A stretch of DNA of 64,000 nucleotides from Bacteroidota bacterium. Its GTDB lineage: Bacteria; Bacteroidota; Bacteroidia; Chitinophagales; LD1. The notes beneath the pieces were generated by a model that ran no database searches, was not told the DNA's origin, and was given only the letters and a program-made list of their open reading frames with translations. Shown piece by piece: positions 51,430-60,433 of the stretch (its first letter is position 1; every line of letters starts with the position of its first letter). Position numbers and translations under genes: made by a program. The stretch is from NCBI GenBank assembly GCA_947479455.1, contig CANJZE010000021.1:1-64000 (forward strand), given 5' to 3'.

Positions 51430-51546
51430 TTTGCTAAATGTTTTTTTGGTTAATAAATATTTACACCGCAAAAGAATTCAGCTTGAAGGGTTATGAATGA
51501 TTTGAGTAAGAATGAACGCGAAAAGGAAAAATTCGAAAATGAAAAA

Positions 51547-52929
51547 TTAATCTTCGAGCAAACGATTGAACACCGTAAAAATTCCTTTTTGCAACGAAGC
51601 AATTTGCTCTTGCAGTTTTTCGGGTGAACGAAGAGTGTTCAGTCTTTGCTTGATGAGTTTGCCTATAGAGTCAACGTAGAGCAGGTAATATTCAAAGCTG
51701 GGGTTTCCTCCAATCTCTTTGTTTAAAAATTTTAGATTCTTTTTCACTAGGGCTGCTGCTAGAGTAAAATCTTGAGTGCGATAGAAATAAACACATTCAT
51801 AGAGGCGCATCATAGCTAACCCGAAATGTGTGATTTCATTTTTCCTGTACTTCTGCAATTCGCTGAGATAACGGAATGCTTCGTCATAATTCATTAAGTG
51901 GAGATTGTGTAAGCAACCCATCATATACATATCAAACAGAACAGAGCGATTAGTGCCCGGCTGAATCCGAGGCAGCAAGTATTTTTCAAAAGCGCGTTGG
52001 GCTTTTTCATACTCCTTATTAATCAAGCAAACGGTAAAGTAATTTCCACCGTGGTAATAGCTCTTACCAACCGTATCGGGATATTCATTCAGCCCACGTT
52101 CGTAAAATTGCTGCGCGGTTTTAAAATTGTTGATTTCTATATTAGCAAAACCAATTTCGCAAAGCGTAATGCCTTTAAACTTTGCTTCTACGGAAGAAGG
52201 ATTTTCAGCCAGACATTTCAGTGCTTGCGTATAAGCTGACAGTAATTCTTTGTTGTCTTCAGCCAGATATTTGTGAAAAGTGGCTTTTAAAAAATAGTAA
52301 TAAAAATGGGCGCCAGAAATTTTCCCGGGCAGAACCCTCTTTTCCCATTTTTTTAAAATTGCTTCTGCGATAGAACGATAAGAAACTTCATTGCCTGCAA
52401 GTTGTTCAGAAATAATATCTCCGTAAAGCGAAAGCATAGCCACATAGCTTTCATCGTCCAACGTTTTCGCTTTGCCTAATGAGCGCAGATATTTTTCTCC
52501 GTATTCGTGCGTTAGTTTCGAATTGTATTTGGGATGAAACATGCTGCGCAAATTTTCGAATGCAGCTTTGTAGAATTTTGTTTTCTCTGAAGGGTTAGCG
52601 GCATTCAAAATTCTGCGTTCAACTATTTTTTGTTCATGCAACATCAAATCGGTGAGCCCTTTCATCAAAATGTTGCTAAACACTTTGTTGTAATCATCGC
52701 CATAAAACCTCGCAATGGTTTTATCAAGAATTACAGAATTTATTTTGTCGAAATAGCTTTGCGTGAGTTTGTATTTAGAAACAAGAATTGCTTCACTGAA
52801 ATCTTTTTGCTGTGCATGTTTCGCATATTCATCGCGCAGCAATTCTTCCTTTCCAATCAAATCCAATTTGCGGAATTGCTTCAGTTCGTTTTCATCAAAA
52901 GATTTTACAAAGTCGAGGAGGTAACTCAT
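51547..52929 (-). CDS. TPR-like helical-repeat protein
   Basis: A 460-residue soluble protein with no signal peptide, made of amphipathic helix pairs. In the second half (about 205-400) TPR-like repeats are visible, including FANIEINNFKTAQQFYERGL, YEKAQRAFEKYL and YDEAFRYLSELQKY. It starts LLDFVKSFDENELKQFRKL. No catalytic motif. I do not recognise a named family; proteins like this are common unknowns in Bacteroidota. It is divergent from cysC with 101 bases between starts. Confidence 0.8.
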   Translation of the reverse strand: MSYLLDFVKSFDENELKQFRKLDLIGKEELLRDEYAKHAQQKDFSEAILVSKYKLTQSYFDKINSVILDKTIARFYGDDYNKVFSNILMKGLTDLMLHEQKIVERRILNAANPSEKTKFYKAAFENLRSMFHPKYNSKLTHEYGEKYLRSLGKAKTLDDESYVAMLSLYGDIISEQLAGNEVSYRSIAEAILKKWEKRVLPGKISGAHFYYYFLKATFHKYLAEDNKELLSAYTQALKCLAENPSSVEAKFKGITLCEIGFANIEINNFKTAQQFYERGLNEYPDTVGKSYYHGGNYFTVCLINKEYEKAQRAFEKYLLPRIQPGTNRSVLFDMYMMGCLHNLHLMNYDEAFRYLSELQKYRKNEITHFGLAMMRLYECVYFYRTQDFTLAAALVKKNLKFLNKEIGGNPSFEYYLLYVDSIGKLIKQRLNTLRSPEKLQEQIASLQKGIFTVFNRLLED

Positions 52930-53030
52930 GATATGTGCAATATAAAACTACTTGCGATGACACCATATTTTCTATTCCCTACATACCTTATAGATTAAGA
53001 GAGGAACGATTATATTCGCCCTTCGTTTCT

Positions 53031-53636
53031 ATGAATACGAAATCAGAAAATATTCATCCGTTCAACCAACTGTTGCCTCGCGAAAGCAAAGAGCAATTGT
53101 TGAAACAACACGCAAAAGTTTTGTGGTTCACCGGCTTGAGCGGTTCGGGTAAAAGCACTATCGCTAAAGGAGTAGAGGAAGAACTACATGCTAAAGGTTT
53201 TTTTTCTGTTGTACTTGATGGTGATAATGTTCGCACCGGAATCAACAACAATCTTGGATTTAGTGATGAAGACAGAAAAGAAAACATACGCAGAATTGCG
53301 GAGGTGGCAAAATTGTTTTTGCAAAATGGCGTAATTGTGATTTGCTGTTTTGTTTCTCCTACCCAAGAAATAAGAAACCTCGCACAAACAATTATTGGCG
53401 AAAATGATTTTGTAGAAATATTCGTGAACACTCCAATTGAAGAATGTGAGAAGCGTGATGTGAAGGGACTTTATGCTAAAGCAAGAAGAGGAGAAGTTAA
53501 AGATTTTACAGGTGTAAATGCGCCATTTGAAATTCCTTCAAAACCCAACTTAGAAATTCAAACACAAAATAAATTGGTAGAAGAATCAGTAACAGAGGTT
53601 GTCGATTTTGTGAAACAACTTATTGTATTCAAATAG
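53031..53636 (+). CDS. cysC: Adenylylsulfate kinase
   Basis: Phosphorylates APS to PAPS. The 201 residues have Walker A GLSGSGKST (about 36-44), LDGDNVRTGIN, GFSDEDRKENIRRIAEVAK, CFVSPTQEIR and the DVKGLYAKARRGEVKDFTG lid. An in-frame extension upstream to 52935 shows no homology; the ATG at 53031 fits the family. A TATATTCG box lies 11 bases before it. First gene of a sulfate-activation run with cysD and cysN. No PAPS reductase gene is in view, so PAPS may serve sulfotransferases or a reductase elsewhere. Confidence 0.95.
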   Translation: MNTKSENIHPFNQLLPRESKEQLLKQHAKVLWFTGLSGSGKSTIAKGVEEELHAKGFFSVVLDGDNVRTGINNNLGFSDEDRKENIRRIAEVAKLFLQNGVIVICCFVSPTQEIRNLAQTIIGENDFVEIFVNTPIEECEKRDVKGLYAKARRGEVKDFTGVNAPFEIPSKPNLEIQTQNKLVEESVTEVVDFVKQLIVFK

Positions 53637-53669
53637 TAATTTGTACTTCGATAAATAGTAATTCCAGCA

Positions 53670-54572
53670 ATGTCATATACCCTCAATCATCTCAAAACTC
53701 TCGAAGCAGAATCTATTTTCATTCTACGCGAAGTAGCTGCACAGTTTCAAAACCCCGCTATACTTTTTAGTGGAGGAAAGGATTCTATTCTTGTAACCTA
53801 TCTGGCTAAAAAAGCTTTTTACCCCGCAGCTATACCTTTTCCGTTAGTGCATGTAGACACAGGGCATAATTTTCAGGAGACACTTGATTACAGAGATTCG
53901 CTCGTAAAAAAATTGGGGGTAAAATTGTTGATTGGTTCTGTGCAAGAATCCATTGACAATAGCAGAGTAGCCGAAGAAAAAGGATACAACGCTTCGCGCA
54001 TACGTTTGCAAACAACTACGCTGCTCGATACGATTGAGAGATACAAATTTGATTGCTGTATGGGTGGTGCCAGGCGCGATGAAGAAAAAGCAAGAGCAAA
54101 AGAAAGATTCTTCAGTCACCGCGATGAATTTGGTCAATGGGACCCGAAGAATCAACGACCTGAACTTTGGAATTTATTCAACGGAAGAATGCACGTAGGT
54201 GAAAATTTTCGCGTGTTTCCTATTTCAAATTGGACAGAATTAGACGTGTGGCAATATCTCGCAATGGAAAAAATTGAAATGCCTTCGCTTTACTTTTCGC
54301 ATAAGCGCAAAGTCTTCAATCGCGATGGAACTTGGCTGGCAGAGTCACCATTTATTCCAATGAAACCAAACGAAAAAGCCGAAGAGCAAGTTGTTCGCTT
54401 CAGAACGATTGGCGACATCACTTCAACCGGTGCAACTTTTTCTACAGCTTCAACTTTAGATGACATTATACAGGAGGTAGCAAGTTCAAGAACAACAGAG
54501 CGCGGAGGAAGAGCCGATGATAAACGAAGCGAAAGTTCAATGGAAGACAGAAAGAAGGAAGGATACTTTTAA
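53670..54572 (+). CDS. cysD: Sulfate adenylyltransferase subunit 2
   Basis: The catalytic subunit that makes APS from ATP and sulfate, driven by CysN GTP hydrolysis. The 300 residues begin LNHLKTLEAESIFILREV and contain the PP-loop ILFSGGKDSILVTYLAKKAF, HVDTGHNFQET, CCMGGARRDEEKARAKERFFS and WTELDVWQYL. A C-terminal low-complexity tail with SRTTERGGRADD is the common CysD end. It is 33 bases after cysC. Downstream lies a palindromic repeat, then cysN. Confidence 0.95.
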   Translation: MSYTLNHLKTLEAESIFILREVAAQFQNPAILFSGGKDSILVTYLAKKAFYPAAIPFPLVHVDTGHNFQETLDYRDSLVKKLGVKLLIGSVQESIDNSRVAEEKGYNASRIRLQTTTLLDTIERYKFDCCMGGARRDEEKARAKERFFSHRDEFGQWDPKNQRPELWNLFNGRMHVGENFRVFPISNWTELDVWQYLAMEKIEMPSLYFSHKRKVFNRDGTWLAESPFIPMKPNEKAEEQVVRFRTIGDITSTGATFSTASTLDDIIQEVASSRTTERGGRADDKRSESSMEDRKKEGYF

Positions 54573-54580
54573 AACAATCG

Positions 54581-54605
54581 GCCCCGAAACCCCCGAAGGG
54601 GGCTT
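54581..54605. repeat. Palindromic repeat, copy 1, cysD-cysN gap
   Basis: GCCCCGAAACCCCCGAAGGGGGC matches the complement of copy 2 (54666-54690) at 20 of 23 positions. The two copies face each other across the cysN start. Confidence 0.75.
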
Positions 54606-54632
54606 AAAGACAAATACAAAACCAGAATAGTG

Positions 54633-55958
54633 ATGAGTGATGCAAAAAATATAGACAAAACTATAGTCCCCTTCGGGGATTTAGGGGCTTTTGATTCAAA
54701 GTCATATTTAAACATGGAGCTGCTGCGTTTCACCACCGCAGGAAGTGTAGATGACGGCAAATCAACTTTGATTGGAAGATTGCTTTACGATAGCAAATCA
54801 ATTTTCGAAGACCAGTACGAAAACATAAGAGCAACTTCTGAACGCAGAGGAGAAACTACGGTGAACCTTGCGCTGTTTACAGATGGTTTAAAAGCAGAAC
54901 GCGAACAGGGAATTACAATTGATGTGGCCTATAGATATTTTTCTACGCCTAAAAGAAAATTCATTATTGCCGATACCCCCGGGCATATTCAATACACACG
55001 TAACATGGTTACCGGTGCAAGCACTGCAAATCTTGCAATCATTCTCGTTGATGCGCGACAAGGAATTGTAGAACAAACAAAACGACATTCAATTATTGCT
55101 TCTCTCCTAGGCATTCCGCACATTGCTGTTTGCGTAAACAAAATGGATTTGGTGAATTACGATGAAGCTGTTTACAATAGTATTGTTGCCGAATATCGTG
55201 AGTTCGCCACACGATTAAAAACAAGGGACATACACTTCATTCCTATTTCTGCTTTGAATGGCGATAATGTGGTGAATCGGTCGGATAAAATGAAATGGTA
55301 TGAAGGCGTTACTCTCATGTATCTGCTTGAGAACATTCACATTGCCAGTGACATCAATCATATTGATATGCGCTTTCCGGTGCAGTATGTGGTGCGTCCT
55401 TATAGCGATGAGTTTCATGATTATCGTGGTTATGCAGGAAGAATTGCCAGCGGTGTAATTCGCAAAGGCGATAAGGTTACGGTAATGCCTTCAGGTTTTT
55501 CTTCAAAAGTAAAATCGATTGAACTGGACGGCAAAGAATTGGAAGAAGCCTTTGCTCCGCTCTCGGTTACTATTCAACTCGAAGATGATATTGATATTTC
55601 GCGTGGAGATATGTTAGTGCGCGAGGGTAATGTGCCAAAGCAATCACAAGATATTGAAGCAATGGTTTGCTGGATGAGCGACAAACCGATTCAACTTAAC
55701 GGGAAATATTTTTTGAAGCATACTACGAAAGATGCACGTGCAGTTGTAAAAGAAATAAAATACAAACTAGACATCAACACACAACACCGCATTACCGAAA
55801 ACCCGAGTATTGGAATGAATGATGTAGGAAGAATTTCTTTGCGCACAACCGCGCCTTTGATTTACGATGCTTACACGAAGAATCGTGACACAGGAAGTTT
55901 TATTCTGATTGATGAAAGAACAAATGTGACGGTGGGAGCATGTATGATTATTGATTGA
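54633..55958 (+). CDS. cysN: Sulfate adenylyltransferase subunit 1 (GTPase)
   Basis: An EF-Tu-like GTPase that couples GTP hydrolysis to APS formation with CysD. The 441 residues have P-loop GSVDDGKST (about 38-46), the switch region EREQGITIDVAYRYF, IADTPGHIQYTRNM (DxPG motif), NKMDLV and later beta-barrel domains. The N-terminal 12-26 segment (VPFGDLGAFDS) is not part of the family and is encoded by the palindromic repeat copy 2, so the repeat has been absorbed in frame. The ATG at 54633 is preferred to a GTG at 54630. No fused CysC domain is present. Confidence 0.94.
   Translation: MSDAKNIDKTIVPFGDLGAFDSKSYLNMELLRFTTAGSVDDGKSTLIGRLLYDSKSIFEDQYENIRATSERRGETTVNLALFTDGLKAEREQGITIDVAYRYFSTPKRKFIIADTPGHIQYTRNMVTGASTANLAIILVDARQGIVEQTKRHSIIASLLGIPHIAVCVNKMDLVNYDEAVYNSIVAEYREFATRLKTRDIHFIPISALNGDNVVNRSDKMKWYEGVTLMYLLENIHIASDINHIDMRFPVQYVVRPYSDEFHDYRGYAGRIASGVIRKGDKVTVMPSGFSSKVKSIELDGKELEEAFAPLSVTIQLEDDIDISRGDMLVREGNVPKQSQDIEAMVCWMSDKPIQLNGKYFLKHTTKDARAVVKEIKYKLDINTQHRITENPSIGMNDVGRISLRTTAPLIYDAYTKNRDTGSFILIDERTNVTVGACMIID
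54666..54690. repeat. Palindromic repeat, copy 2, inside cysN codons 12-20
   Basis: GTCCCCTTCGGGGATTTAGG and the following GGCTT are the complement of copy 1. It codes VPFGDLGAF in the cysN N terminus. Confidence 0.75.
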
Positions 55959-56005
55959 CCCCTAAATCCCCTTCCCGCTAAAACGGGATGAAACAAAAGG
56001 GGACT
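55957..56005. repeat. Palindromic repeat, copy 3, after cysN
   Basis: GACCCCTAAATCCCC, a 26-base middle containing CCCGCTAAAACGGG, and GGGGAC: the same repeat split by a second hairpin. It starts on the last bases of cysN and could serve as a transcription end. Confidence 0.65.
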
Positions 56006-56056
56006 TTGAAATACAATTACATAAATTGCATTTTTGAAAATAAATTTCAACAACTT

Positions 56057-56374
56057 ATGAAAGAAAAAACAGTTTTAGAATTGAAAGCAATGCTTGACAA
56101 CAAAGAAGATTTTCAATTGATTGATGTTCGTGAAGAACACGAATTTGAAATTTGCAATTTGAAAGGCGAATTGATTCCAATGGGAGAAGTTCCTAATAGC
56201 GTAACGAAGATTTCGAAAGACAAACCAGTTATTATTCATTGTCGCAGCGGAGCACGCAGCGGAAACGTTTGTAATTATCTCGAACAGAATTTCGGCTACA
56301 CCAATCTCTATAATTTGAAAGGCGGCATTCTTGCTTGGGCCGATCAAGTTGACCCAAGTATGCCGAAGTATTAG
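56057..56374 (+). CDS. Single-domain rhodanese-like protein
   Basis: A 105-residue sulfurtransferase domain. LIDVREEHEFEICNL is the family front, and IIHCRSGARSGNVC gives the active-site Cys and loop CRSGAR. Typical for moving sulfane sulfur. It follows cysN and a palindromic repeat, so a place in sulfur metabolism is plausible. An in-frame ATG lies at 55988 inside the repeat; the ATG at 56057 gives the normal domain. Confidence 0.92.
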   Translation: MKEKTVLELKAMLDNKEDFQLIDVREEHEFEICNLKGELIPMGEVPNSVTKISKDKPVIIHCRSGARSGNVCNYLEQNFGYTNLYNLKGGILAWADQVDPSMPKY

Positions 56375-56439
56375 AACGGGTTTTGTAACAACCTGCCTAT
56401 TTCAGCGTTCATACAAATGATTAGATTCGTTTTAATCAA

Positions 56440-58056
56440 ATGCTGAAACGCCTCAACCAAACCTTATCGAAACTAATTGATCATGAACTGCGCACTGCGC
56501 AATTGCTGTTCTTGTTTTTGTCAGTTGGATTTACCGCGTTCACATTGTTTGGCGATAACCTTCCGGTAAAAGGACCACTCAAGCATGAGTGGCTAAATGG
56601 TATTGATGCACTGGCCGCTACTGTAATTCTACTTGGTTTATTGTTTTTGAAACCAATTCAAATTCGCTATCAACAGTGCGCCTACGTGTTCATGTATGTC
56701 ATGAACTTTGTAAATATTTATTTGCTCTATGGCACTTCGTTTCATATTCAATACGCCTATCAGTTTATCGTTGCGTATACCATCTCAGGTTGGTTTTTTC
56801 GCGATAAGCGAAACTGGTTGATTCATACTGCGGTCATGAATTTCCTCTTAATCTTTGTTATACTCATTGCCGAAAAAAACACCGCTTCCTCTTTCGATTT
56901 TTATGCTACTTACATAGTTGCCTCGTTTGCCCAGGCCATCCTAATTCATTTCCGTTTTTCCATTGAAGAAAAGTTATCGGTAAGCGAAAAAATGTATCGC
57001 TTGCTTGCCGAAAATTCTTTTGACTTAATCTGCATTCATAATGCTGATGGGTCATTGGAGTTTGTGAGCCCGTCTATTAAACGTTTACTAGGTTATGAGC
57101 CCACAGAATTGGTAGGTAGAAAGCCTTACGAATTTATTCATACCGATGATAGAGATATAATTCGTTCACTAAATTTAAGTAAACCTAACCATCCTTCAAT
57201 ACAACACCCCAGTCAATATCGTTTGCAACACAAAAATGGAAGTTCTGTTTGGGTAGAAACAATTTTTATTGCCCTGGAAGAAACGGATGGAGTAAAAGGC
57301 ACGGTGCTTAGTCAGTCACGCGATATTCGCAGAAGCAAAGCCATTCAACTTCAATTAGAAGAACGCACAAAAGAACTGGAGCGCAGCAATGCAGATCTGG
57401 AAACTTTTGCTTTTGTGTCGTCACACGATATGCAAGAACCGCTGCGCATGATTTCAAATTACATGCAGCTTTTGAAAAAGCGTTACCACGGGCAACTAGA
57501 TAAAGATGCAGACGAGTATATCGAATACGCCAACAAAGGTGCCGTTCATTTGCAACAACTCATTCGTGATTTACTTTCGTATTCGCGTATCACTCGCACC
57601 GAGTTAACTCGGGTTTCGGTGAACATGAATGCTGCTATTGATGAAGTGATAAAAAACATACAAATAGAGATTAAAGAAAAAAACGCAACCGTTGCTCGTG
57701 AGGACTTATGCTCAGTGGAAGTAGATCGAAATTTATTGCTGCTTGTTATTCAGAATTTAATTTTGAACGGAATCAAGTACAATCATTCGTCAAATCCCGA
57801 AATTAAAATTAGTTGTACAAAACACGATAAGGAAACTATTTTCTGTTTTACTGATAATGGCATTGGCATTAAACCCGAATATCAGCAGCGAATTTTTGAA
57901 CCATTTCACCGTCTGCATACAAAGGCTGAAATTTCGGGAACGGGTTTAGGACTTTCTATTTCCAAAAAAATTATTGAACGTCTAGGTGGTAAAATTTGGA
58001 TGGAAAGTGAGTTTGAAAAGGGTTCAAAATTTTTCTTCTCCCTACCGAACAGCTAA
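56440..58056 (+). CDS. Membrane PAS-domain sensor histidine kinase
   Basis: A 538-residue kinase: about six membrane segments (20-170), a PAS domain (about 185-305, with FDLICIHNADGSLEFVSPSI), a coiled segment, then DHp with the phospho-His in FVSSHDMQEPLRMI and the ATPase domain (N-box ILNGIKYNHS, DNGIGIKPEYQQRIFEPFHRLH, GTGLGLSISKKI). The DHp and ATPase part resemble light- or redox-type kinases of the HWE-neighbour group. No response regulator is adjacent. The gene converges with the GMC gene, sharing four bases of stop codons. Confidence 0.93.
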   Translation: MLKRLNQTLSKLIDHELRTAQLLFLFLSVGFTAFTLFGDNLPVKGPLKHEWLNGIDALAATVILLGLLFLKPIQIRYQQCAYVFMYVMNFVNIYLLYGTSFHIQYAYQFIVAYTISGWFFRDKRNWLIHTAVMNFLLIFVILIAEKNTASSFDFYATYIVASFAQAILIHFRFSIEEKLSVSEKMYRLLAENSFDLICIHNADGSLEFVSPSIKRLLGYEPTELVGRKPYEFIHTDDRDIIRSLNLSKPNHPSIQHPSQYRLQHKNGSSVWVETIFIALEETDGVKGTVLSQSRDIRRSKAIQLQLEERTKELERSNADLETFAFVSSHDMQEPLRMISNYMQLLKKRYHGQLDKDADEYIEYANKGAVHLQQLIRDLLSYSRITRTELTRVSVNMNAAIDEVIKNIQIEIKEKNATVAREDLCSVEVDRNLLLLVIQNLILNGIKYNHSSNPEIKISCTKHDKETIFCFTDNGIGIKPEYQQRIFEPFHRLHTKAEISGTGLGLSISKKIIERLGGKIWMESEFEKGSKFFFSLPNS

Positions 58057-59663
58057 GCCAGTTCGGTCATTCGTTCTACCAGCGTTTTTACTTTAGAATT
58101 TTCTTTTGAAGGAATTTGCGCCATTGCGTACTCGCTCAATGCTGTAATAGTAAGCGAAGGATTCACACCTAAATTGCAAGGCATAATAGAACCATCGAGC
58201 ACTAGCATGTTCGGGTATCCATGCACCCGGAAAAACTCATCTACCACACCTTCATTTGTTGTTTTCCCCATTGGGCAACCACCGAGAATATGCGCGGTGG
58301 AAGCCAGACCAAGCGTAACTTCAGTCAGAGCATTCATAGGAATGCCGTTTACTTTTTTTGCATAGCGCAAAAGGGCATCTTGCCCAACCGGAATAAAAGT
58401 AGGCACAGGTTGTTTGCTCTCGTTAATCATACTTATGCCGGTGCCAAAAATTCCACGTTTCAGTTTTATCTGCATCGAATTTTCGAGGGTTTGCATGATC
58501 AAGAAAATAATTCCTTTCTCAGCTGGTGCAATGGTGAAAAATAATTTGAGAAACGAAATTGGCTTCATCAGCATTTGTCCTATTAGTTTTGCAGTGCGTA
58601 CTGCCGGTGTGCCATCACCCACAGCAAGAGTGGCTAAGTGCATCATAGAGCCGCTACCATTGGGAAACTTGCAAACTTCAATGTTCGTGTTTTCATCGGG
58701 CGAAAAAATTCGAGATATAGCAAGTCCGTTATTCAGTTTTCTATCCGCACCACCTACACCGCTCAACATTTCTGAATTGGTGAGAATATTGTCGCCTAAC
58801 TTATCAGAGAGATTTGGCAATGTTTTGTGAATGTGTTTTTGCTTCAGCAATAAATCCATAGTTCCAAGAACACCACCTGCCACCACCAATCCTTTAGAGC
58901 GAAACACTTTTTTGTTCTTCGAAAAAAATGAAGTTGAACATTCCGTATGAATCAAATATTCATTGTCAACGAATTCAATTTTAGTAACTAAGGTTTCGGC
59001 CTCCACTTTTGCATGGAACATGTTTTCGGCAAACCATAAATAGTTTTTATCGAGTGTATTTTTTGCTCCATGTCTGCAACCAACCATACACGCAGCACAT
59101 TCCGTGCAGCCTTTGCGTAAGGGACCAAGTCCTTTAAAATAAGGGTCAACTTCTTTTTCGGTATCGCCTAAATAAACACCCACACCATCTACACTCGTGA
59201 AAGAATTTCCATAGCCCATATCTTCGGCTACTTCGCGTAGCACTAGATCTTCGGCATTGTCCTTTTTATATTTTTCAGAGCCGAGCATAAAATGCGCCCG
59301 TTCGAAAAAAGGTGCTAACACCATCTTCCAATCTTTTATATCGCTCCAAATTTTATTGGTATAAAAATTTTCCTTCGGTTTCATATGCGTGTTAGCATAC
59401 ACGAGCGAACCACCCCCCACTCCTACTCCACTTATCACAAACACCTCTTTAAAAAAAGTGAGTTTCTGAATGCCGAACCATTTTAATAATGGTACCCATA
59501 AATATTTTGGAAGGTTCCAATCGCTTTTTGGAAAGTCCTCTTTCTTCCAGCGTTTGCCTTTTTCAATTACTAAAACTGAATAGCCTTTCTCTGCCAAGCG
59601 CATCGCGCTAACGCTTCCGCCAAAGCCGGAGCCGATAACGATGTAATCAAATTTCTCCTGCAT
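58053..59663 (-). CDS. GMC-family FAD oxidoreductase (cholesterol-oxidase-like)
   Basis: A 536-residue flavoenzyme. VIGSGFGGSVSAMRLAEKGYSVLVIEKG (FAD binding, residues 9-36, shown in part) is followed by GVGGGSLVYANTHM, and the C-terminal part has AHILGGCPMG, VLDGSIMPCNLGVNPS with the active-site His/Asn region. A CTECAACMVGC cluster (C-x2-C-x2-C-x3-C, about 191-201) resembles a ferredoxin-type iron-sulfur motif and is found in some ChoD-like relatives. The substrate is likely an alcohol; sterol is not proven. It overlaps the PIN toxin gene upstream by 17 bases, so its translation is coupled to that gene. Confidence 0.85.
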   Translation of the reverse strand: MQEKFDYIVIGSGFGGSVSAMRLAEKGYSVLVIEKGKRWKKEDFPKSDWNLPKYLWVPLLKWFGIQKLTFFKEVFVISGVGVGGGSLVYANTHMKPKENFYTNKIWSDIKDWKMVLAPFFERAHFMLGSEKYKKDNAEDLVLREVAEDMGYGNSFTSVDGVGVYLGDTEKEVDPYFKGLGPLRKGCTECAACMVGCRHGAKNTLDKNYLWFAENMFHAKVEAETLVTKIEFVDNEYLIHTECSTSFFSKNKKVFRSKGLVVAGGVLGTMDLLLKQKHIHKTLPNLSDKLGDNILTNSEMLSGVGGADRKLNNGLAISRIFSPDENTNIEVCKFPNGSGSMMHLATLAVGDGTPAVRTAKLIGQMLMKPISFLKLFFTIAPAEKGIIFLIMQTLENSMQIKLKRGIFGTGISMINESKQPVPTFIPVGQDALLRYAKKVNGIPMNALTEVTLGLASTAHILGGCPMGKTTNEGVVDEFFRVHGYPNMLVLDGSIMPCNLGVNPSLTITALSEYAMAQIPSKENSKVKTLVERMTELA

Positions 59664-60120
59664 CGCGTAGTGTTTTGTTAAATAATTCTTGAGAAATAAA
59701 TCGTTTAAAGAATTTCATCTGCAAGAGAAATGGCTTTATCGCTTGAATATATCCCGCTTCTTTTGCTTTAAGAAAAACAGCTATTGAACCAAAGCAAACA
59801 ATGCCTTTTGTTTCGGCAAAATTACGTGCATCTTTATCTTCGATTAAAAGAGCATCTGCTTTTGTTTGGTAATAAAGAGCAATACAAGCATCCTCACCTT
59901 CATCCAAATCTTCATGGCGCACTATTTCATCCGTCACTTTTCGAACATGCTTTAATAACGAATTGGTTTGCTCGGTGAAATCTCTCATGGGCGCATAGCC
60001 GATTAATTCATCAAACACTTCTTGCGGTAAAACAAAATCAGGATACAATTTGTGTAGCAATTCCAGCTGTTGTAACTGAATAAGAGAAATAAGTGGACCA
60101 GTCTCTGCAACTACGAGCAT
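59647..60120 (-). CDS. DUF3368 PIN-domain toxin, intact copy
   Basis: A 157-residue PIN-like nuclease with the acidic site in AETGPLISL (E6), FDELIG, LDEGEDACIAL and LIEDKDARNF. It ends KPFLLQMKFFKR, then ISQELFNKTLRDAGEI, the family C terminus that the first copy (3499-3986) reaches only through a frameshift. Four bases separate it from the UPF0175 antitoxin gene ahead. Its end overlaps the GMC oxidoreductase start by 17 bases. The two copies are clearly diverged, so not a recent duplication. Confidence 0.85.
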   Translation of the reverse strand: MLVVAETGPLISLIQLQQLELLHKLYPDFVLPQEVFDELIGYAPMRDFTEQTNSLLKHVRKVTDEIVRHEDLDEGEDACIALYYQTKADALLIEDKDARNFAETKGIVCFGSIAVFLKAKEAGYIQAIKPFLLQMKFFKRFISQELFNKTLRDAGEI

Positions 60121-60124
60121 TGCT

Positions 60125-60391
60125 TTATTTTAATCCAAGTGTTTTCATGTCCTGCTCTAAATTTTCAATTGTATAAAACTCGTACGGTATGCCTAAGTCA
60201 AAAAGAAAATCTTCAAACTCGCGCTTTGTCATTCCAGCTAATTGTGCTGCTTTCCATAACGATAATTTTTTTGATTGAAACAAGGTTACCGCTGCTAATT
60301 GCTTCAACACCTCGCCTGAATTTTCCTTTGTAACCTTCATGATAGAAAGCAGCGATTCGTCAATGTCAACTCCAATGTGTATGGTTTTCAT
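60125..60391 (-). CDS. UPF0175-family antitoxin, second copy
   Basis: An 88-residue antitoxin, with KLSLWKAAQLAGMTKREFEDFL as the HTH-like core and IENLEQDMKTLG at the end. It has a 10-residue longer N terminus than the copy at 3266. It lies four bases before the DUF3368 toxin. An exact TATCTTTG box stands 15 bases before its ATG. Function inferred from the pair. Confidence 0.83.
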   Translation of the reverse strand: MKTIHIGVDIDESLLSIMKVTKENSGEVLKQLAAVTLFQSKKLSLWKAAQLAGMTKREFEDFLFDLGIPYEFYTIENLEQDMKTLGLK

Positions 60392-60406
60392 AAATCAAAT
60401 TTGTTT

Positions 60407-60414
60407 CAAAGATA
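60407..60414 (-). promoter_or_regulatory. -7 box (TATCTTTG) of the second UPF0175/PIN operon
   Basis: Exact TAnnTTTG, 15 bases before the antitoxin ATG. The adhesin gene uses the same eight bases. No TTTG at the proper -33 distance. Confidence 0.4.
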
Positions 60415-60433
60415 GAAAATACAAACAGGCAAA

